A stretch of 55,413 nt of DNA from Candidatus Tityobacter terrigena. Its GTDB lineage: Bacteria > Vulcanimicrobiota > Vulcanimicrobiia > Vulcanimicrobiales > Vulcanimicrobiaceae. Under the pieces are notes generated by a model. It was not told the origin of the DNA, made no database searches, and worked only from the letters and a program-made list of their open reading frames with translations. This document shows positions 1-7,983 of the stretch, piece after piece; positions within the stretch are counted from its first letter, which is position 1; each line of letters starts with the position of its first letter. The position numbers and the translations under genes were made by a program. The stretch is taken from assembly GCA_003156715.1 (NCBI GenBank), contig PMHO01000022.1:1-55413 (forward strand). Reading direction: 5' to 3'.

Positions 1-796
1 CCGCCGCGTGATGGACGACCGGAGCGTGACGCACCAAAGCGGGGTGAGTGCTGACGCGGTCAGCTGCCCGCACCGGTACGAACCCGGCGGGACGGTTGCT
101 CGGACCGAGCGGACGCGCGACAGCCGCGATCGGGGGACGGCCGTGGTTGACGTTCGCGAGCAGGCGGCGGTCCTGTGCCGCAATCGCAATGTGCTGTCGT
201 TGCGCGGCCGTCAATCCCAGATGTCGTCCTCTTGCAACCGCTAATTGCTGCGCAGTCGGGCGCACGGGCACCCCATGTGGACCGCCATTGTAGCTGATCC
301 GGGGCCCTCGGTTGATGTACACGTTGCGATTGACGTAAACGTTACGCACGATCCTGGTGTTGACGCGAGTCACATAGGTGTTATAGCGGAAAGCATTACC
401 CGCCCAGACACCACCGACATATCCCGAGCCGAAGTATCCAAAGCCGTAATTCACGCCGCCGTAAAAGCCGACGGACGTGGCCCAGTAGCCTCCGTACCAG
501 ACGTAGTTACCTGAGTCCCAGCCCCAGTAGCCCGGAGTCCACAGATAACCCGGCTGCGGCGCATACGTCCACGTGCCCGGAACCCAGTAGTAGCCGTAGT
601 CACCCCATGCCCAATAGCCGGGTATCCATATGTAGTTGGCTCCAGGGCACAGCGGTTGCTCGTAAACCGGTATGGCGGGCGGCGCGTAGCCGACGCTGAC
701 CCCGATGCCGATCGACACTTGCGCCATTGACGGCAAGGGGAAAGCGGCCAGCACGATGGCGGCGATCAATAAACGAAAGACGAAATGGCTCTTCAT
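1..796 (-). CDS. YXWGXW-repeat secreted protein, 3' end beyond window
   Basis: Open reading frame on the minus strand from an ATG at 796 with no stop before the window edge, so the C-terminus is missing (at least 265 codons). A signal peptide (MKSHFVFRLLIAAIVLAAF, then SMA-Q) is followed by a Trp/Tyr/Gly-rich block with repeated units such as PGYWAWGDYGYYWVPGTW and TPGYWGW, the pattern of the YXWGXW-repeat family of diderm envelope proteins. A lower-complexity His/Arg/Pro-rich tail follows, with an LTAAQRQHIA segment. Export to periplasm or surface is likely; the molecular function of the family is not known. The 139 bases between 797 and 935 separate it from the next gene upstream and would hold its promoter. 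Confidence 0.8.
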   Translation of the reverse strand, partial: MKSHFVFRLLIAAIVLAAFPLPSMAQVSIGIGVSVGYAPPAIPVYEQPLCPGANYIWIPGYWAWGDYGYYWVPGTWTYAPQPGYLWTPGYWGWDSGNYVWYGGYWATSVGFYGGVNYGFGYFGSGYVGGVWAGNAFRYNTYVTRVNTRIVRNVYVNRNVYINRGPRISYNGGPHGVPVRPTAQQLAVARGRHLGLTAAQRQHIAIAAQDRRLLANVNHGRPPIAAVARPLGPSNRPAGFVPVRAADRVSTHPALVRHAPVVHHAA

Positions 797-935
797 CGAT
801 TTTCCGTTCCAGTGCAGAAGCGTACGGTCTGCGGTCGCTCGGTGGTATCGAAGACACTATTCCCACTTTCGCCTTTCGCGCGCGCCGGACTCAGCGGGTC
901 GCCGCCCACGCCCAGGATCGCTCTTGGCTCAGGAG

Positions 936-2423
936 CTATCCCGCGGGGACCGCTGCGATGAAGCGCTCGACGGCCGGAGCGCCGCCCTCGGGAAGCGGGA
1001 AGCGCGCAGCCAGGCCCACGCGAGCGCGGGCGATGCTCGCCAGCAGCGTGGCACGGTCGTCGACGGCGCCGCTTCCGAAGGCGTGCCAGGCTCCATCCAA
1101 GTAGGCGGCCGCCGCAACCGCGCCGGTGCGCACGTTGAACGCCACCTGGATGCTACGCGCCCGGCAAGCGCGCGGGTCGCAACCCCATGCCAGCACGTAC
1201 TTCCCGCCCTGGGGTGCTTGGATGGGCTCGTTCGGTGCCGCCGTTGCTTCCAAGGTTACAAGCCAGGGATTGGCCGCCCGCACGCTATCGGGCAAAGTCG
1301 CAACCGCTGCGCTCCACGACCGAGCGAACGCGCGGCTGCGCGGCAGGTCATACAAGTATCCGCTAAAGGGGGGCTGAGTAGCAGGGTCATCAACCGCGCC
1401 CAAGGCCACGTCTTTCGCCCGATCGCGCACGCGCTCGCCGCCCGCCCCGATTATTCCTGAGCCGGCGAGGGAGCGCGCGGCTGCCGCTGCGGAGTCGTCG
1501 GCCGCCGGCCCTGCCGCGGCCGGCAGTTGAGCCCCTGCCGAAGCCGGCGCTTGAGCCGTCGTGGTCGCTTGTTCTTGGGAAGCCCGGTTGTTCCAAAATA
1601 GGCCGACGGCTACGAGCAGAATGGCGACCACGGCCGCGGCGCCGATGAAGATGCCGCTTCGCGGCTTGCTTGGCGCAGCGAGCAACGGCGATGGCTCGGC
1701 AGGTTCCTCGGTGTAGCCGTCATCCGCGATCGCCGCGGGGACAAATTCGCGTCCGTCCACTGGGGATGGAGGCTCGGGAGGTGCCTCGACGTGAACGTCG
1801 TCGTGACCATCAACCGCGTCGAATACCGGCGTGAGTTCGTGTGGCTCTTCCGGACGTGAAGTCTCGGCGGATTCCGCGACGTGAACGTCTTCCCGATCGT
1901 CATTCGCGCCGGCTACGCGTGCGAATTCATGTTCCTCTTCCGGGGATGGACTTTGGGCAGGTTCCTCGAGGTGAACGTCGTCGCGACCATCATCCTCGCC
2001 GGCTACCGGTGCGAGTTCGTGTTCCTCTTCCGGGCGTGAAGTCTCGGTCGGTTCCTCGACGGGAACCTCTTTTCGACCATCATTCGCGCCGGCTATCGGT
2101 GCGAGTTCATGCCCTTCTTCCGAAGGTGACGGCTCGGCAGGCTCCTCGACGTGAACGTCATCGCTTTCATCGTCTGCGGCTGCGACGGGTGGGAGTTCGT
2201 GTCCACCGTCCGGCGATGACCGCTCCGCAGGCTCCTCGGCGTGACCATCGTCTGCGCTGAACGCGGGCGCGATTTCGCGTTCGTTCTCGCGGCATGGGGT
2301 CGTGTCAGGTTCGACGGTATGCCCGTCATCCGTGCCGGTCACGGGTACGAGTTCGAGTTGGTCCTCGTGTACCGGCGGCGAGGCGGGATTCGGGGGTTCC
2401 GGGACCCGCGGATCCTCATTCAC
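936..2423 (-). CDS. Membrane protein: acidic tandem repeats, one TM helix, Ivy-like lysozyme-inhibitor domain
   Basis: 495 aa. Residues about 60-240 are acidic tandem repeats of 30 residues (90 bp), each resembling VHVEEPAEPSPSEEGHELAP; units alternate between a PSP and a TSRPEE version, giving a 60-residue super-period. One hydrophobic helix (GIFIGAAAVVAILLVAVGLF, about 258-279) precedes an Ala-rich linker and a C-terminal domain from about 350. That domain has YLYDLPRSRAF, then GKYVLAWGCDPRACRA, which resembles the lysozyme-binding CKPHDC loop of Ivy-type inhibitors. No N-terminal signal peptide is present, so the repeats probably face the cytoplasm and the Ivy-like domain the periplasm. 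The ATG overlaps the stop of the upstream lipoprotein (ATGA), indicating translational coupling. The Ivy assignment is by eye; the repeats have no known function. Confidence 0.7.
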   Translation of the reverse strand: MNEDPRVPEPPNPASPPVHEDQLELVPVTGTDDGHTVEPDTTPCRENEREIAPAFSADDGHAEEPAERSSPDGGHELPPVAAADDESDDVHVEEPAEPSPSEEGHELAPIAGANDGRKEVPVEEPTETSRPEEEHELAPVAGEDDGRDDVHLEEPAQSPSPEEEHEFARVAGANDDREDVHVAESAETSRPEEPHELTPVFDAVDGHDDVHVEAPPEPPSPVDGREFVPAAIADDGYTEEPAEPSPLLAAPSKPRSGIFIGAAAVVAILLVAVGLFWNNRASQEQATTTAQAPASAGAQLPAAAGPAADDSAAAAARSLAGSGIIGAGGERVRDRAKDVALGAVDDPATQPPFSGYLYDLPRSRAFARSWSAAVATLPDSVRAANPWLVTLEATAAPNEPIQAPQGGKYVLAWGCDPRACRARSIQVAFNVRTGAVAAAAYLDGAWHAFGSGAVDDRATLLASIARARVGLAARFPLPEGGAPAVERFIAAVPAG

Positions 2424-2998
2424 CTCGACGGTCCCGCGTTCGCCGGCGTGGTGACCGTCGCGTAGTCGATGTTGACGAACCCGCCCGTGCTTTGCTTTTG
2501 GTGCTCTCCAGCCACAGCCAGCGCAAGCGTGTGGACGCCTTGCGGCAAAACGGGGCTCGTGTATACGAGCGAGCCGGTTCGAACGCCCGGCGCATAAAAG
2601 TCGATCGGCTCCTTCATCGGTCGGCGATCGATCGAGGCCAGGGCGTAGCCGCCCTTCACGCCGAGCACACCGTACAAGCGAACCTGCGTTCCATCGAAGG
2701 TCACGATGGCGAGGTCGCCGGGGTGGAAGCTACGAGAACTGGTTCCGAGCGCCCGGCCGTCGTTGCGCTTCGAGACGTGTTCCCAGTGGCCGAAATAGCG
2801 AAAGCCGTTCACGCTAGCGTTCGTATCGCTATCGTCGATCATCGTTCGCAGGTTCGCGGGCGCAGCGGGCGACCCTCGCTGAACAACCGCGACCTGCGTT
2901 GCGGGCTGCGGCTCGGACTGATGACATCCCGCAAGGAGGACCACCACTAAGAGCGATCGCCACGCCAGGCGACCGGGCAAATCAAAGACCGTAAGCAT
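2420..2998 (-). CDS. Lipoprotein with beta-sandwich (CBM-like) domain
   Basis: 192 aa. N-terminal signal with lipobox (LLVVVLLAGC), so a lipid-anchored envelope protein. The rest reads as an all-beta domain: FRYFGHWEHV, TFDGTQVRLYGV, GGYALASIDRRP, TSPVLPQGVHTLALAVAG, GGFVNIDYATV. This pattern is typical of galactose-binding-like / GH98-CBM-like sandwiches in which the variable loops bind a glycan. Its stop overlaps the start of the 495-aa membrane protein by 4 bases, so the two are cotranslated; a carbohydrate-binding lipoprotein and a lysozyme-inhibitor-like protein could both act at the cell wall. Ligand unknown. Confidence 0.65.
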   Translation of the reverse strand: MLTVFDLPGRLAWRSLLVVVLLAGCHQSEPQPATQVAVVQRGSPAAPANLRTMIDDSDTNASVNGFRYFGHWEHVSKRNDGRALGTSSRSFHPGDLAIVTFDGTQVRLYGVLGVKGGYALASIDRRPMKEPIDFYAPGVRTGSLVYTSPVLPQGVHTLALAVAGEHQKQSTGGFVNIDYATVTTPANAGPSR

Positions 2999-3530
2999 CC
3001 TTCACGATCCGCAGTGCCTCGTCATGACGAACGTGAACGCTGCGAGAAACGACGAGACGTTCGCTGAAGCGTATTTCTTTGCGATCATCGCATCGGCCCA
3101 AGCAACCGCCGACGCTGCTAGCGACGAGATAGCTCAAAGACGACGAACCGTGCGAAACGCTTCAGGGTCGATCTCCAGTAAGCGATAGGGCGGGAGCGGC
3201 CAAAGGCCGAGGGGCGGGGCGAATGAGCCGGCAAGAACGCTCCGAGTCGCGTAGGAACGCTCACAATTCCTACCCGATAGCGCCAAAACCCAACCCTGGT
3301 AATGACGGAACAAGGGTAATGCTAGACAGAGAGGGCGCTTCGACGGCCTTCCGCTTGCTCCTCGGCGACTCGAAGCTTTTCGGGCGACCGGCGGCTCGAG
3401 AGCTGCCCCTGGTGCACAAAAGAGCCTCCAGAGCTCGTTTCCCCTGCACTCAAGTGGGGAAACCCCGAACCGCCATCCAAAAGCCTGATAAATCTGGGGA
3501 TCCCCCAACTAAGATCGGAAGGTTCGGAAT
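2999..3530. other. 532-base intergenic region, nothing assigned
   Basis: Divergent region between the minus-strand lipoprotein and the plus-strand secreted protein at 3531. The ORFs through it have no recognisable domains and are not credible. Small structures are visible: a GGGG-AAA-CCCC hairpin near 3457 and a GGGGATCCCC palindrome near 3495. GGAAGG just before 3531 is the likely ribosome binding site of the downstream gene. No riboswitch or ncRNA consensus was recognised. Confidence 0.4.
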
Positions 3531-4085
3531 ATGTTCAGACCGCTTCTACAATTAATTCTTGTCATGCTTTTGGTCGCAGGCGTCGCGGATTCAGCGCGAG
3601 CCATCGTTTATAATGGCGACCCCAATCTGAAGCTTACACTTGCAGTTGTCTTGGCCGGCGGCGGGCCCACGAACTTCGACGCCGCCAAGCTGCTGGGCGT
3701 TCTGGCCGGCCCGAACACGAGCGCGGAGGTTGCAAAGCTCAAGGGGCAGTATGGCGATCAGCGATTCCAAGACTTCGTATCAGTGTTTACATACGCGATC
3801 GACGACTCGCTCGCCGTCGTGACGCGCGAGAAAATTGCGCTTCCCTCCGAGCCGGACCCGGCTCCCACGGACGGCAAGGCGCTCTCGGCGGCACTCTACC
3901 AAGCCGGCATGACGCCGAGCGGCAAGTGGGATGTTGGATATATGCTGGAAGGCTTGATCTCGCATCCCATTCACCACGTCGTGATGCAAGACATCGACGC
4001 GAAATTTACGCCCGCGACCAATGCGAGCTTCCACGTCATCCTGACGACCGCGATGCAGGACCTGAAGGCCGCTTACAACCTATAA
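3531..4085 (+). CDS. Secreted hypothetical protein
   Basis: 184 aa. Starts at an ATG preceded by GGAAGG. A clear signal peptide (LLQLILVMLLVAGVADSARA) precedes a mature domain of about 160 residues. The mature part contains a GGGPTNFDAAKLLGVLAG segment, helical stretches (AEVAKLKGQYG, FQDFVSVFTYAIDDSLAVV) and a C-terminal SHPIHHVVMQDIDAKFT segment with paired histidines. The spacing suggests a compact helical protein. No family was recognised and no enzyme motif is evident. The following acetyltransferase starts 29 bases downstream on the same strand and may be cotranscribed. Confidence 0.7.
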   Translation: MFRPLLQLILVMLLVAGVADSARAIVYNGDPNLKLTLAVVLAGGGPTNFDAAKLLGVLAGPNTSAEVAKLKGQYGDQRFQDFVSVFTYAIDDSLAVVTREKIALPSEPDPAPTDGKALSAALYQAGMTPSGKWDVGYMLEGLISHPIHHVVMQDIDAKFTPATNASFHVILTTAMQDLKAAYNL

Positions 4086-4114
4086 CAGGCCGGCAGATCC
4101 CGGCTTAAGGCACG

Positions 4115-4657
4115 TTGATTCCGGATCGCGCTCCCGAAATCGAAACAGACCGGCTCAGATTACGAGCTCACCGGCTTGACGATTTCGGGGCTTTTTTTGC
4201 AATGTGGTCCGACCCGGTCGTCACGCGTTTCATCGGCGGCAAGCCATCAAGCGAACAACAAACGTGGTCGCGGCTCCTGGTCTACGCTGGACATTGGGCG
4301 CTGATGCGGTTCGGATATTGGGCCGTCGAAGAGAAGGCGAGCCGAGAGTTCATCGGCGAGGTCGGCTTTGCCGATTTCAAGCGTGACATCGACCCGCTGA
4401 TGAGAGACGTGCCGGAATTGGGTTGGGCGTTCGCGTCACGCGTTCATGGGCGCGGCTACGCAACGGAAGCTGTTGCTGCCGCCGTTGCTTGGGGCGATGC
4501 TCGATTCAAATCGGTTCGGACTGTCTGCTTGATTCATCCTGAGAACTTGGCATCAATCCGCGTGGCGCAAAAATTCGGCTATCGGGAGTTCGAGCGCTCG
4601 CTGTTCAATGACCGGCCCACGCTCTTCTTCGAACGCCTGGCGAGCGCGGTCAACTAA
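4115..4657 (+). CDS. GNAT acetyltransferase, RimJ/RimL type
   Basis: 180 aa from a TTG start preceded by TTAAGG. Typical RimJ/RimL-like layout: ETDRLRLRAHRLDDF at the N-terminus, FIGEVGFADF as the central strands, ELGWAFASRVHGRGYATEAV as the acetyl-CoA pyrophosphate-binding loop (variant of Q/RxxGxG/A), and NLASIRVAQKFGYREF at the C-terminus. It would transfer acetyl from acetyl-CoA to an amine: a protein N-terminus, antibiotic or metabolite. The substrate cannot be told from sequence. Length fits the family. Confidence 0.85.
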   Translation: MIPDRAPEIETDRLRLRAHRLDDFGAFFAMWSDPVVTRFIGGKPSSEQQTWSRLLVYAGHWALMRFGYWAVEEKASREFIGEVGFADFKRDIDPLMRDVPELGWAFASRVHGRGYATEAVAAAVAWGDARFKSVRTVCLIHPENLASIRVAQKFGYREFERSLFNDRPTLFFERLASAVN

Positions 4658-4710
4658 GTGAGCGCGGCACTCTTACATCCTGTGCTGCTACGCGTCTGGA
4701 GTTCACCTTC

Positions 4711-5805
4711 ATGGAGGAGTCGATTCCTGTGCTTTCAAAGCGTGGCCCGAAGCAACTGCAGCTACGAACGGATGCAATCAGAATGATGCACCTTAAGAGA
4801 TTGCCCTCAGACCGGCAGCTTCGTTATAAGAACCGCCGGCTGGTTTTCGCCTTCGCATTTTGCGCGCCGGCTGCGCTTTCCGGATGCGGCGGTTCGCAGG
4901 TGCAGCCTGCGCCGTCGGCGCCCTCGCAACAGAGCGCGGCGGCCGCAAAGGTCCCCGCCGCTACACGATCGTGGATGGCGCCGGCTGCGAAACGGGACGA
5001 TCTGCTCTACGTTTCCAACCTCTCGCCCGCCGAGGTGTCTGTTTACTCGTACCGCGGCGGAGAGCTGGAGGGTACGCTGACCGGTTTCGGCGCGCCGGAG
5101 GGCGAGTGTACCGATAAGGCAGGCGACGTTTTCATCTCGGACGCCCGCTCGGAGAAGGTCTTCGAGTACGCGCACGGCGCCACGAGCCCGTTAGCGACGT
5201 TCGTCGATTCGCGTCAATCGCCGGGGGGCTGCGCCGTCGACCGCAAGACGGGAACCCTCGCCGTGGCGAGCCTCGGCGGCGACGACGACGCGACCGGCAA
5301 CGTCGCGATCTATGCCGGGGGGCCGAGTGGTAAGCCGACGGTTTACACCGACCCGAGTTTCGTTTCGTTCTCGAAGTGCACGTACGACGATCAGGGCAAC
5401 CTCTTCGTCGACGGCACGGAAATGGACGGTCAGTTCGAATTCGCCGAGCTGCCTGCCGGCGGCAGCGAGCTCGAGAACGTCTCGCTGAACCAGCCTCCGG
5501 TCATCGCCGGCGCCGTGCAATGGGACGGCACGTACGTCACAGTCGAAGATCAGGGCGTTGCGAGCGAGGGGTCGACGATCTATCAGTACACGATCAGCGG
5601 TACGACGGGCACCGAGGTGGGCTCCACGACGCTCGGCGGTTCGACGGACGTCATTCAAACCTGGATTCACGGTAAGACGGTCGTCGGCCCGGACGCTTCC
5701 GGCAAGATTTTCCTCTGGCACTATCCGAGCGGCGGAACGGCATACAAGACGATTACGGGTACCGGGGAACAGACCGGCGCCGCGGTTAGCCTAGCGCCGC
5801 GCTAG
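4711..5805 (+). CDS. Lipoprotein with beta-propeller (NHL/SMP-30-like) repeats, paralog A
   Basis: 364 aa if started at the ATG at 4711 (GGAG about 10 bases upstream); an alternative pair of ATGs at 4783/4786 would give a more usual signal length. Lipobox CAPAALSGCGG, then a low-complexity Pro/Ala/Gln/Ser linker, then propeller blades such as DLLYVSNLSPAEVSVY, PEGECTDKAGDVFISD, GGCAVDRKTGTLAVAS and KCTYDDQGNLFVDG. Cysteines recur at matching blade positions. The closest relative in the window is the gene at 47336-48457. It is likely a surface-anchored scaffold or binding protein; the propeller fold alone does not prove enzymatic activity. Confidence 0.75.
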   Translation: MEESIPVLSKRGPKQLQLRTDAIRMMHLKRLPSDRQLRYKNRRLVFAFAFCAPAALSGCGGSQVQPAPSAPSQQSAAAAKVPAATRSWMAPAAKRDDLLYVSNLSPAEVSVYSYRGGELEGTLTGFGAPEGECTDKAGDVFISDARSEKVFEYAHGATSPLATFVDSRQSPGGCAVDRKTGTLAVASLGGDDDATGNVAIYAGGPSGKPTVYTDPSFVSFSKCTYDDQGNLFVDGTEMDGQFEFAELPAGGSELENVSLNQPPVIAGAVQWDGTYVTVEDQGVASEGSTIYQYTISGTTGTEVGSTTLGGSTDVIQTWIHGKTVVGPDASGKIFLWHYPSGGTAYKTITGTGEQTGAAVSLAPR

Positions 5806-5823
5806 CAAATCAAGAGCGGCCGC

Positions 5824-5935
5824 TCAGTCGGGCGCCGAAGTCTCGACGCTCCACCTTCTGACGAACCACATCGCGTCAGGGTGCTGCGTCGCCATCTCCC
5901 TGATCGCGTCCAGGGTACCTGAGTGTAAGGATGGT
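5824..5935 (-). pseudogene. Possible C-terminal gene remnant
   Basis: In the gap between two propeller lipoproteins the minus strand reads as a short open segment ending TLDAIREMATQHPD, then AMWFVRRWSVETSAPD and a stop. It looks like the tail of a protein whose 5' part has been lost; an upstream in-frame stop lies just beyond the segment. Family unknown. It could equally be chance coding in GC-rich DNA. Confidence 0.2.
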
Positions 5936-6076
5936 TAGCCCCCACGGACGAGAACCGCGGAAGGGACCGCAGCCTAGGGATGCTCGCGGCCTTGGTGGTT
6001 GCCGACTACACCGCCTTTCCGAGCCGAGCCAGCGATTTCGCACGTCGTACCTCTCCTACTGCCGGGAGCTAATCGC

Positions 6077-7159
6077 ATGATCGATTGTCCTCGTCTAAGA
6101 ACCACCGCAACGTTTGCCGTAGTCTTAGCATCCTTTACATTTGTCGGTTGTTCAAACAACTCGGCAGCGCCACTCGCCTCGCAACTTCCTCCGCAAAATA
6201 GGTCGATAGGGCAACGGAGCCTTACAGCAGCATCGTGCGGAGAGACAGCCTGTTTGTACGTCGCGAACGGCGTGTGCTATGGCTGTGGCTATGTTAGCGT
6301 TTATCCAACAAGCGCAAACCATAATAACAAGCCGAGTTACATCATATCGGGTGGAATGAGTGACCCTACTGACGTCACGCTTGATACGAGCGGTAACGTC
6401 TATGTCTCGAATTACGGGCTTAGCGACTCGTCGAATCCCAGCGTGACCGTTTACCCCGCTGGCGCGTCGGGAACGGTAACGCCGATCCAGACCATCACGG
6501 GCTCAAACACGGAGCTGTACAATCCCATGGGCATCGCGCTCGACTCAAACCGCGATATATACGTAACGAACTACGGATCATCCAGCATTGCTGAGTACGC
6601 TGAGGGCGCTAGTGGGAACGTCGCACCAATGCAAATAATCAGCGGTTCAAGTACGGGATTGAATCGTCCCTGGGGCATCGCCGTTGACAACGCGGGGGAG
6701 ATCTACATTGGCAACGCGGGAGGAGACGACATCTTGGTTTTTTCTCCGGGTTCAGGTGGAAACGTGGCGCCAACTCGGGTGATCAGCGGCTCAAATACGG
6801 GTTTGGGCGACCCCACGGGCGTCGCTTTGGATTCCGCCGGCAACCTCTATGTCAGCAATCCGGGGCCTCATAAGCCTTCCGTCAGTATCAAGATTTACGC
6901 CGCAGGCGCGAACGGTAACATCGCGCCGACTCGGACTATCGTGGGCAAGAGCACGCAGCTTCAGCAGCCTATGTACGTCGCATTGGATGCCAGTTCCAAC
7001 ATCTACGTCTCTAACTTTTTTCGCAATAAGAAAACGAACGACGATGATTCCGCGGTGACCGTCTACGCTGCAGGCTCGAGCGGCAACGCTCCGCCGATCC
7101 AGCGGCTTACCGGACCAAAGACGAGTCTGGATTTCGCCAATGGGCTTGCTGTGCACTAA
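6077..7159 (+). CDS. Lipoprotein with NHL-type beta-propeller, paralog B
   Basis: 360 aa from the ATG at 6077, chosen because GGGAG lies 8 bases upstream and a lipoprotein signal begins there (TFAVVLASFTFVGC). The mature part is built from about six repeats of roughly 50 residues with the core pattern PxGIALDSxxxIYVTN and spacers such as YAEGASGNVAPMQIISGS. This is the clearest NHL-type propeller of the window. Base composition looks less GC-rich than in neighbouring genes, with codons such as ATA and AAT more common, which could mean horizontal acquisition or relaxed codon selection. Role probably binding or scaffolding at the envelope. Confidence 0.75.
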   Translation: MIDCPRLRTTATFAVVLASFTFVGCSNNSAAPLASQLPPQNRSIGQRSLTAASCGETACLYVANGVCYGCGYVSVYPTSANHNNKPSYIISGGMSDPTDVTLDTSGNVYVSNYGLSDSSNPSVTVYPAGASGTVTPIQTITGSNTELYNPMGIALDSNRDIYVTNYGSSSIAEYAEGASGNVAPMQIISGSSTGLNRPWGIAVDNAGEIYIGNAGGDDILVFSPGSGGNVAPTRVISGSNTGLGDPTGVALDSAGNLYVSNPGPHKPSVSIKIYAAGANGNIAPTRTIVGKSTQLQQPMYVALDASSNIYVSNFFRNKKTNDDDSAVTVYAAGSSGNAPPIQRLTGPKTSLDFANGLAVH

Positions 7160-7305
7160 CACGTCGGCCGAAGGTATGAGCCGGGAAGATGTTGCGAGCG
7201 GCGAAGCCGTCGAGCCCAAGGGTGATACAATTAGGCTCAAAGTCGTATTGCCAGGTTCGTAGGGCTCCTCGATTGAGACGGGCGATAACCTCGAATTTCG
7301 GCCAA

Positions 7306-7379
7306 TCGGGATGACAGGACTCGAACCTGCGACCTCACCCGCCCAAGGGGCGCGCTCTACCTGGCTGAGCTACATCCCG
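7306..7379 (-). tRNA. tRNA-Pro (anticodon TGG)
   Basis: Complete cloverleaf on the minus strand: acceptor CGGGATG pairs with CATCCCG, D-arm GCTC/GAGC, anticodon stem CGCCC/GGGTG with loop CTTGGGC (anticodon TGG), T-arm with loop TTCGAGT, discriminator A. CCA is not encoded. The 5' half overlaps the last codons of rdgB: the rdgB stop codon lies inside the D-loop. It may therefore be transcribed together with rdgB and released by RNase P. Confidence 0.95.
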
Positions 7380-7983
7380 TCGCTTCCGCTGTTTTCCGAA
7401 GGAGCTCTAGCAACGCCTTTGCGGCGCGAGCGCGGTGGCTGACGGCGTTCTTTTCGTCCTCAGTCAATTCGGCGAAGGTCAGGCCGCGTTCGGGCAACTC
7501 GAAGATTGCGTCGTACGAGAAACCGCCTCCACCGCGTTCCGTGACGGCGATCCGGCCGCCGATCTCGGCGCGGACAGCGAACTCACGCGATTCGTGGTCG
7601 ATCAGGTGCAGCGTGCAGACGAAGCGCGCGCTACGATCGGCGCTGCCGCTCGCGTCGAGCTCGGCGAGCAGCGACGCGCGGCGCTCGTGCCAGCTTGCCG
7701 CTTCGCCTCCGTAGCGCGCCGACAGAACGCCCGGCCGGTTGCCGAGCGCCGTGACTTCGAGGCCGGAATCGTCCCCGAGCACGGCGACCGGGCCGGCGCC
7801 GGCCGCCTCGAGCTGAGCGTGCAGCGCGCGCGTTTTGAGAGCCGCGTTTTCGGCGTAGTCGCGTGCGCCTTCAGGCGCAGGCGCATAGCCTTCGAACGGC
7901 ACGATCCGCCAGCCGGCCGACGCGAAGATGCGTTGCAGCTCGCGCAGCTTCCCCGCGTTTGCGGTAGCGGCGTAGACGGTCAC
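7357..7983 (-). CDS. rdgB: XTP/dITP diphosphatase (Ham1/RdgB)
   Basis: 208 aa. House-cleaning enzyme that hydrolyses non-canonical purine triphosphates (XTP, ITP, dITP) to monophosphates in the cytoplasm. Family motifs in order: ATANAGKLREL at the N-terminus, LGDDSGLEVTAL with the acidic metal ligands, RPGVLSARYGG, FSYDAIF (usually GYDPIF) and SHRARA near the C-terminus. The ATG overlaps the stop of the upstream thioesterase (ATGA). The 3' end runs 23 bases into tRNA-Pro. Confidence 0.93.
   Translation of the reverse strand: MTVYAATANAGKLRELQRIFASAGWRIVPFEGYAPAPEGARDYAENAALKTRALHAQLEAAGAGPVAVLGDDSGLEVTALGNRPGVLSARYGGEAASWHERRASLLAELDASGSADRSARFVCTLHLIDHESREFAVRAEIGGRIAVTERGGGGFSYDAIFELPERGLTFAELTEDEKNAVSHRARAAKALLELLRKTAEATGCSSAR

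Noticed and set aside
1740-2330. Regular 90-bp repeats as a possible CRISPR array
   Set aside because: The repeats are continuous, coding and in frame, without spacers; they are protein tandem repeats.
3181-3260. c-di-GMP riboswitch resemblance near GGGGCGGGGCGAATGAGCC
   Set aside because: Only a short GC-rich similarity; the conserved loops and second hairpin are absent.
3134-3555. Overlapping ORFs in the long intergenic region
   Set aside because: No domain, no ribosome binding site, unlikely composition; treated as non-coding.
5813-5824. GAGCGGCCGCTC palindrome after the first propeller gene
   Set aside because: Short palindrome with no T-tract; not enough to call a terminator.
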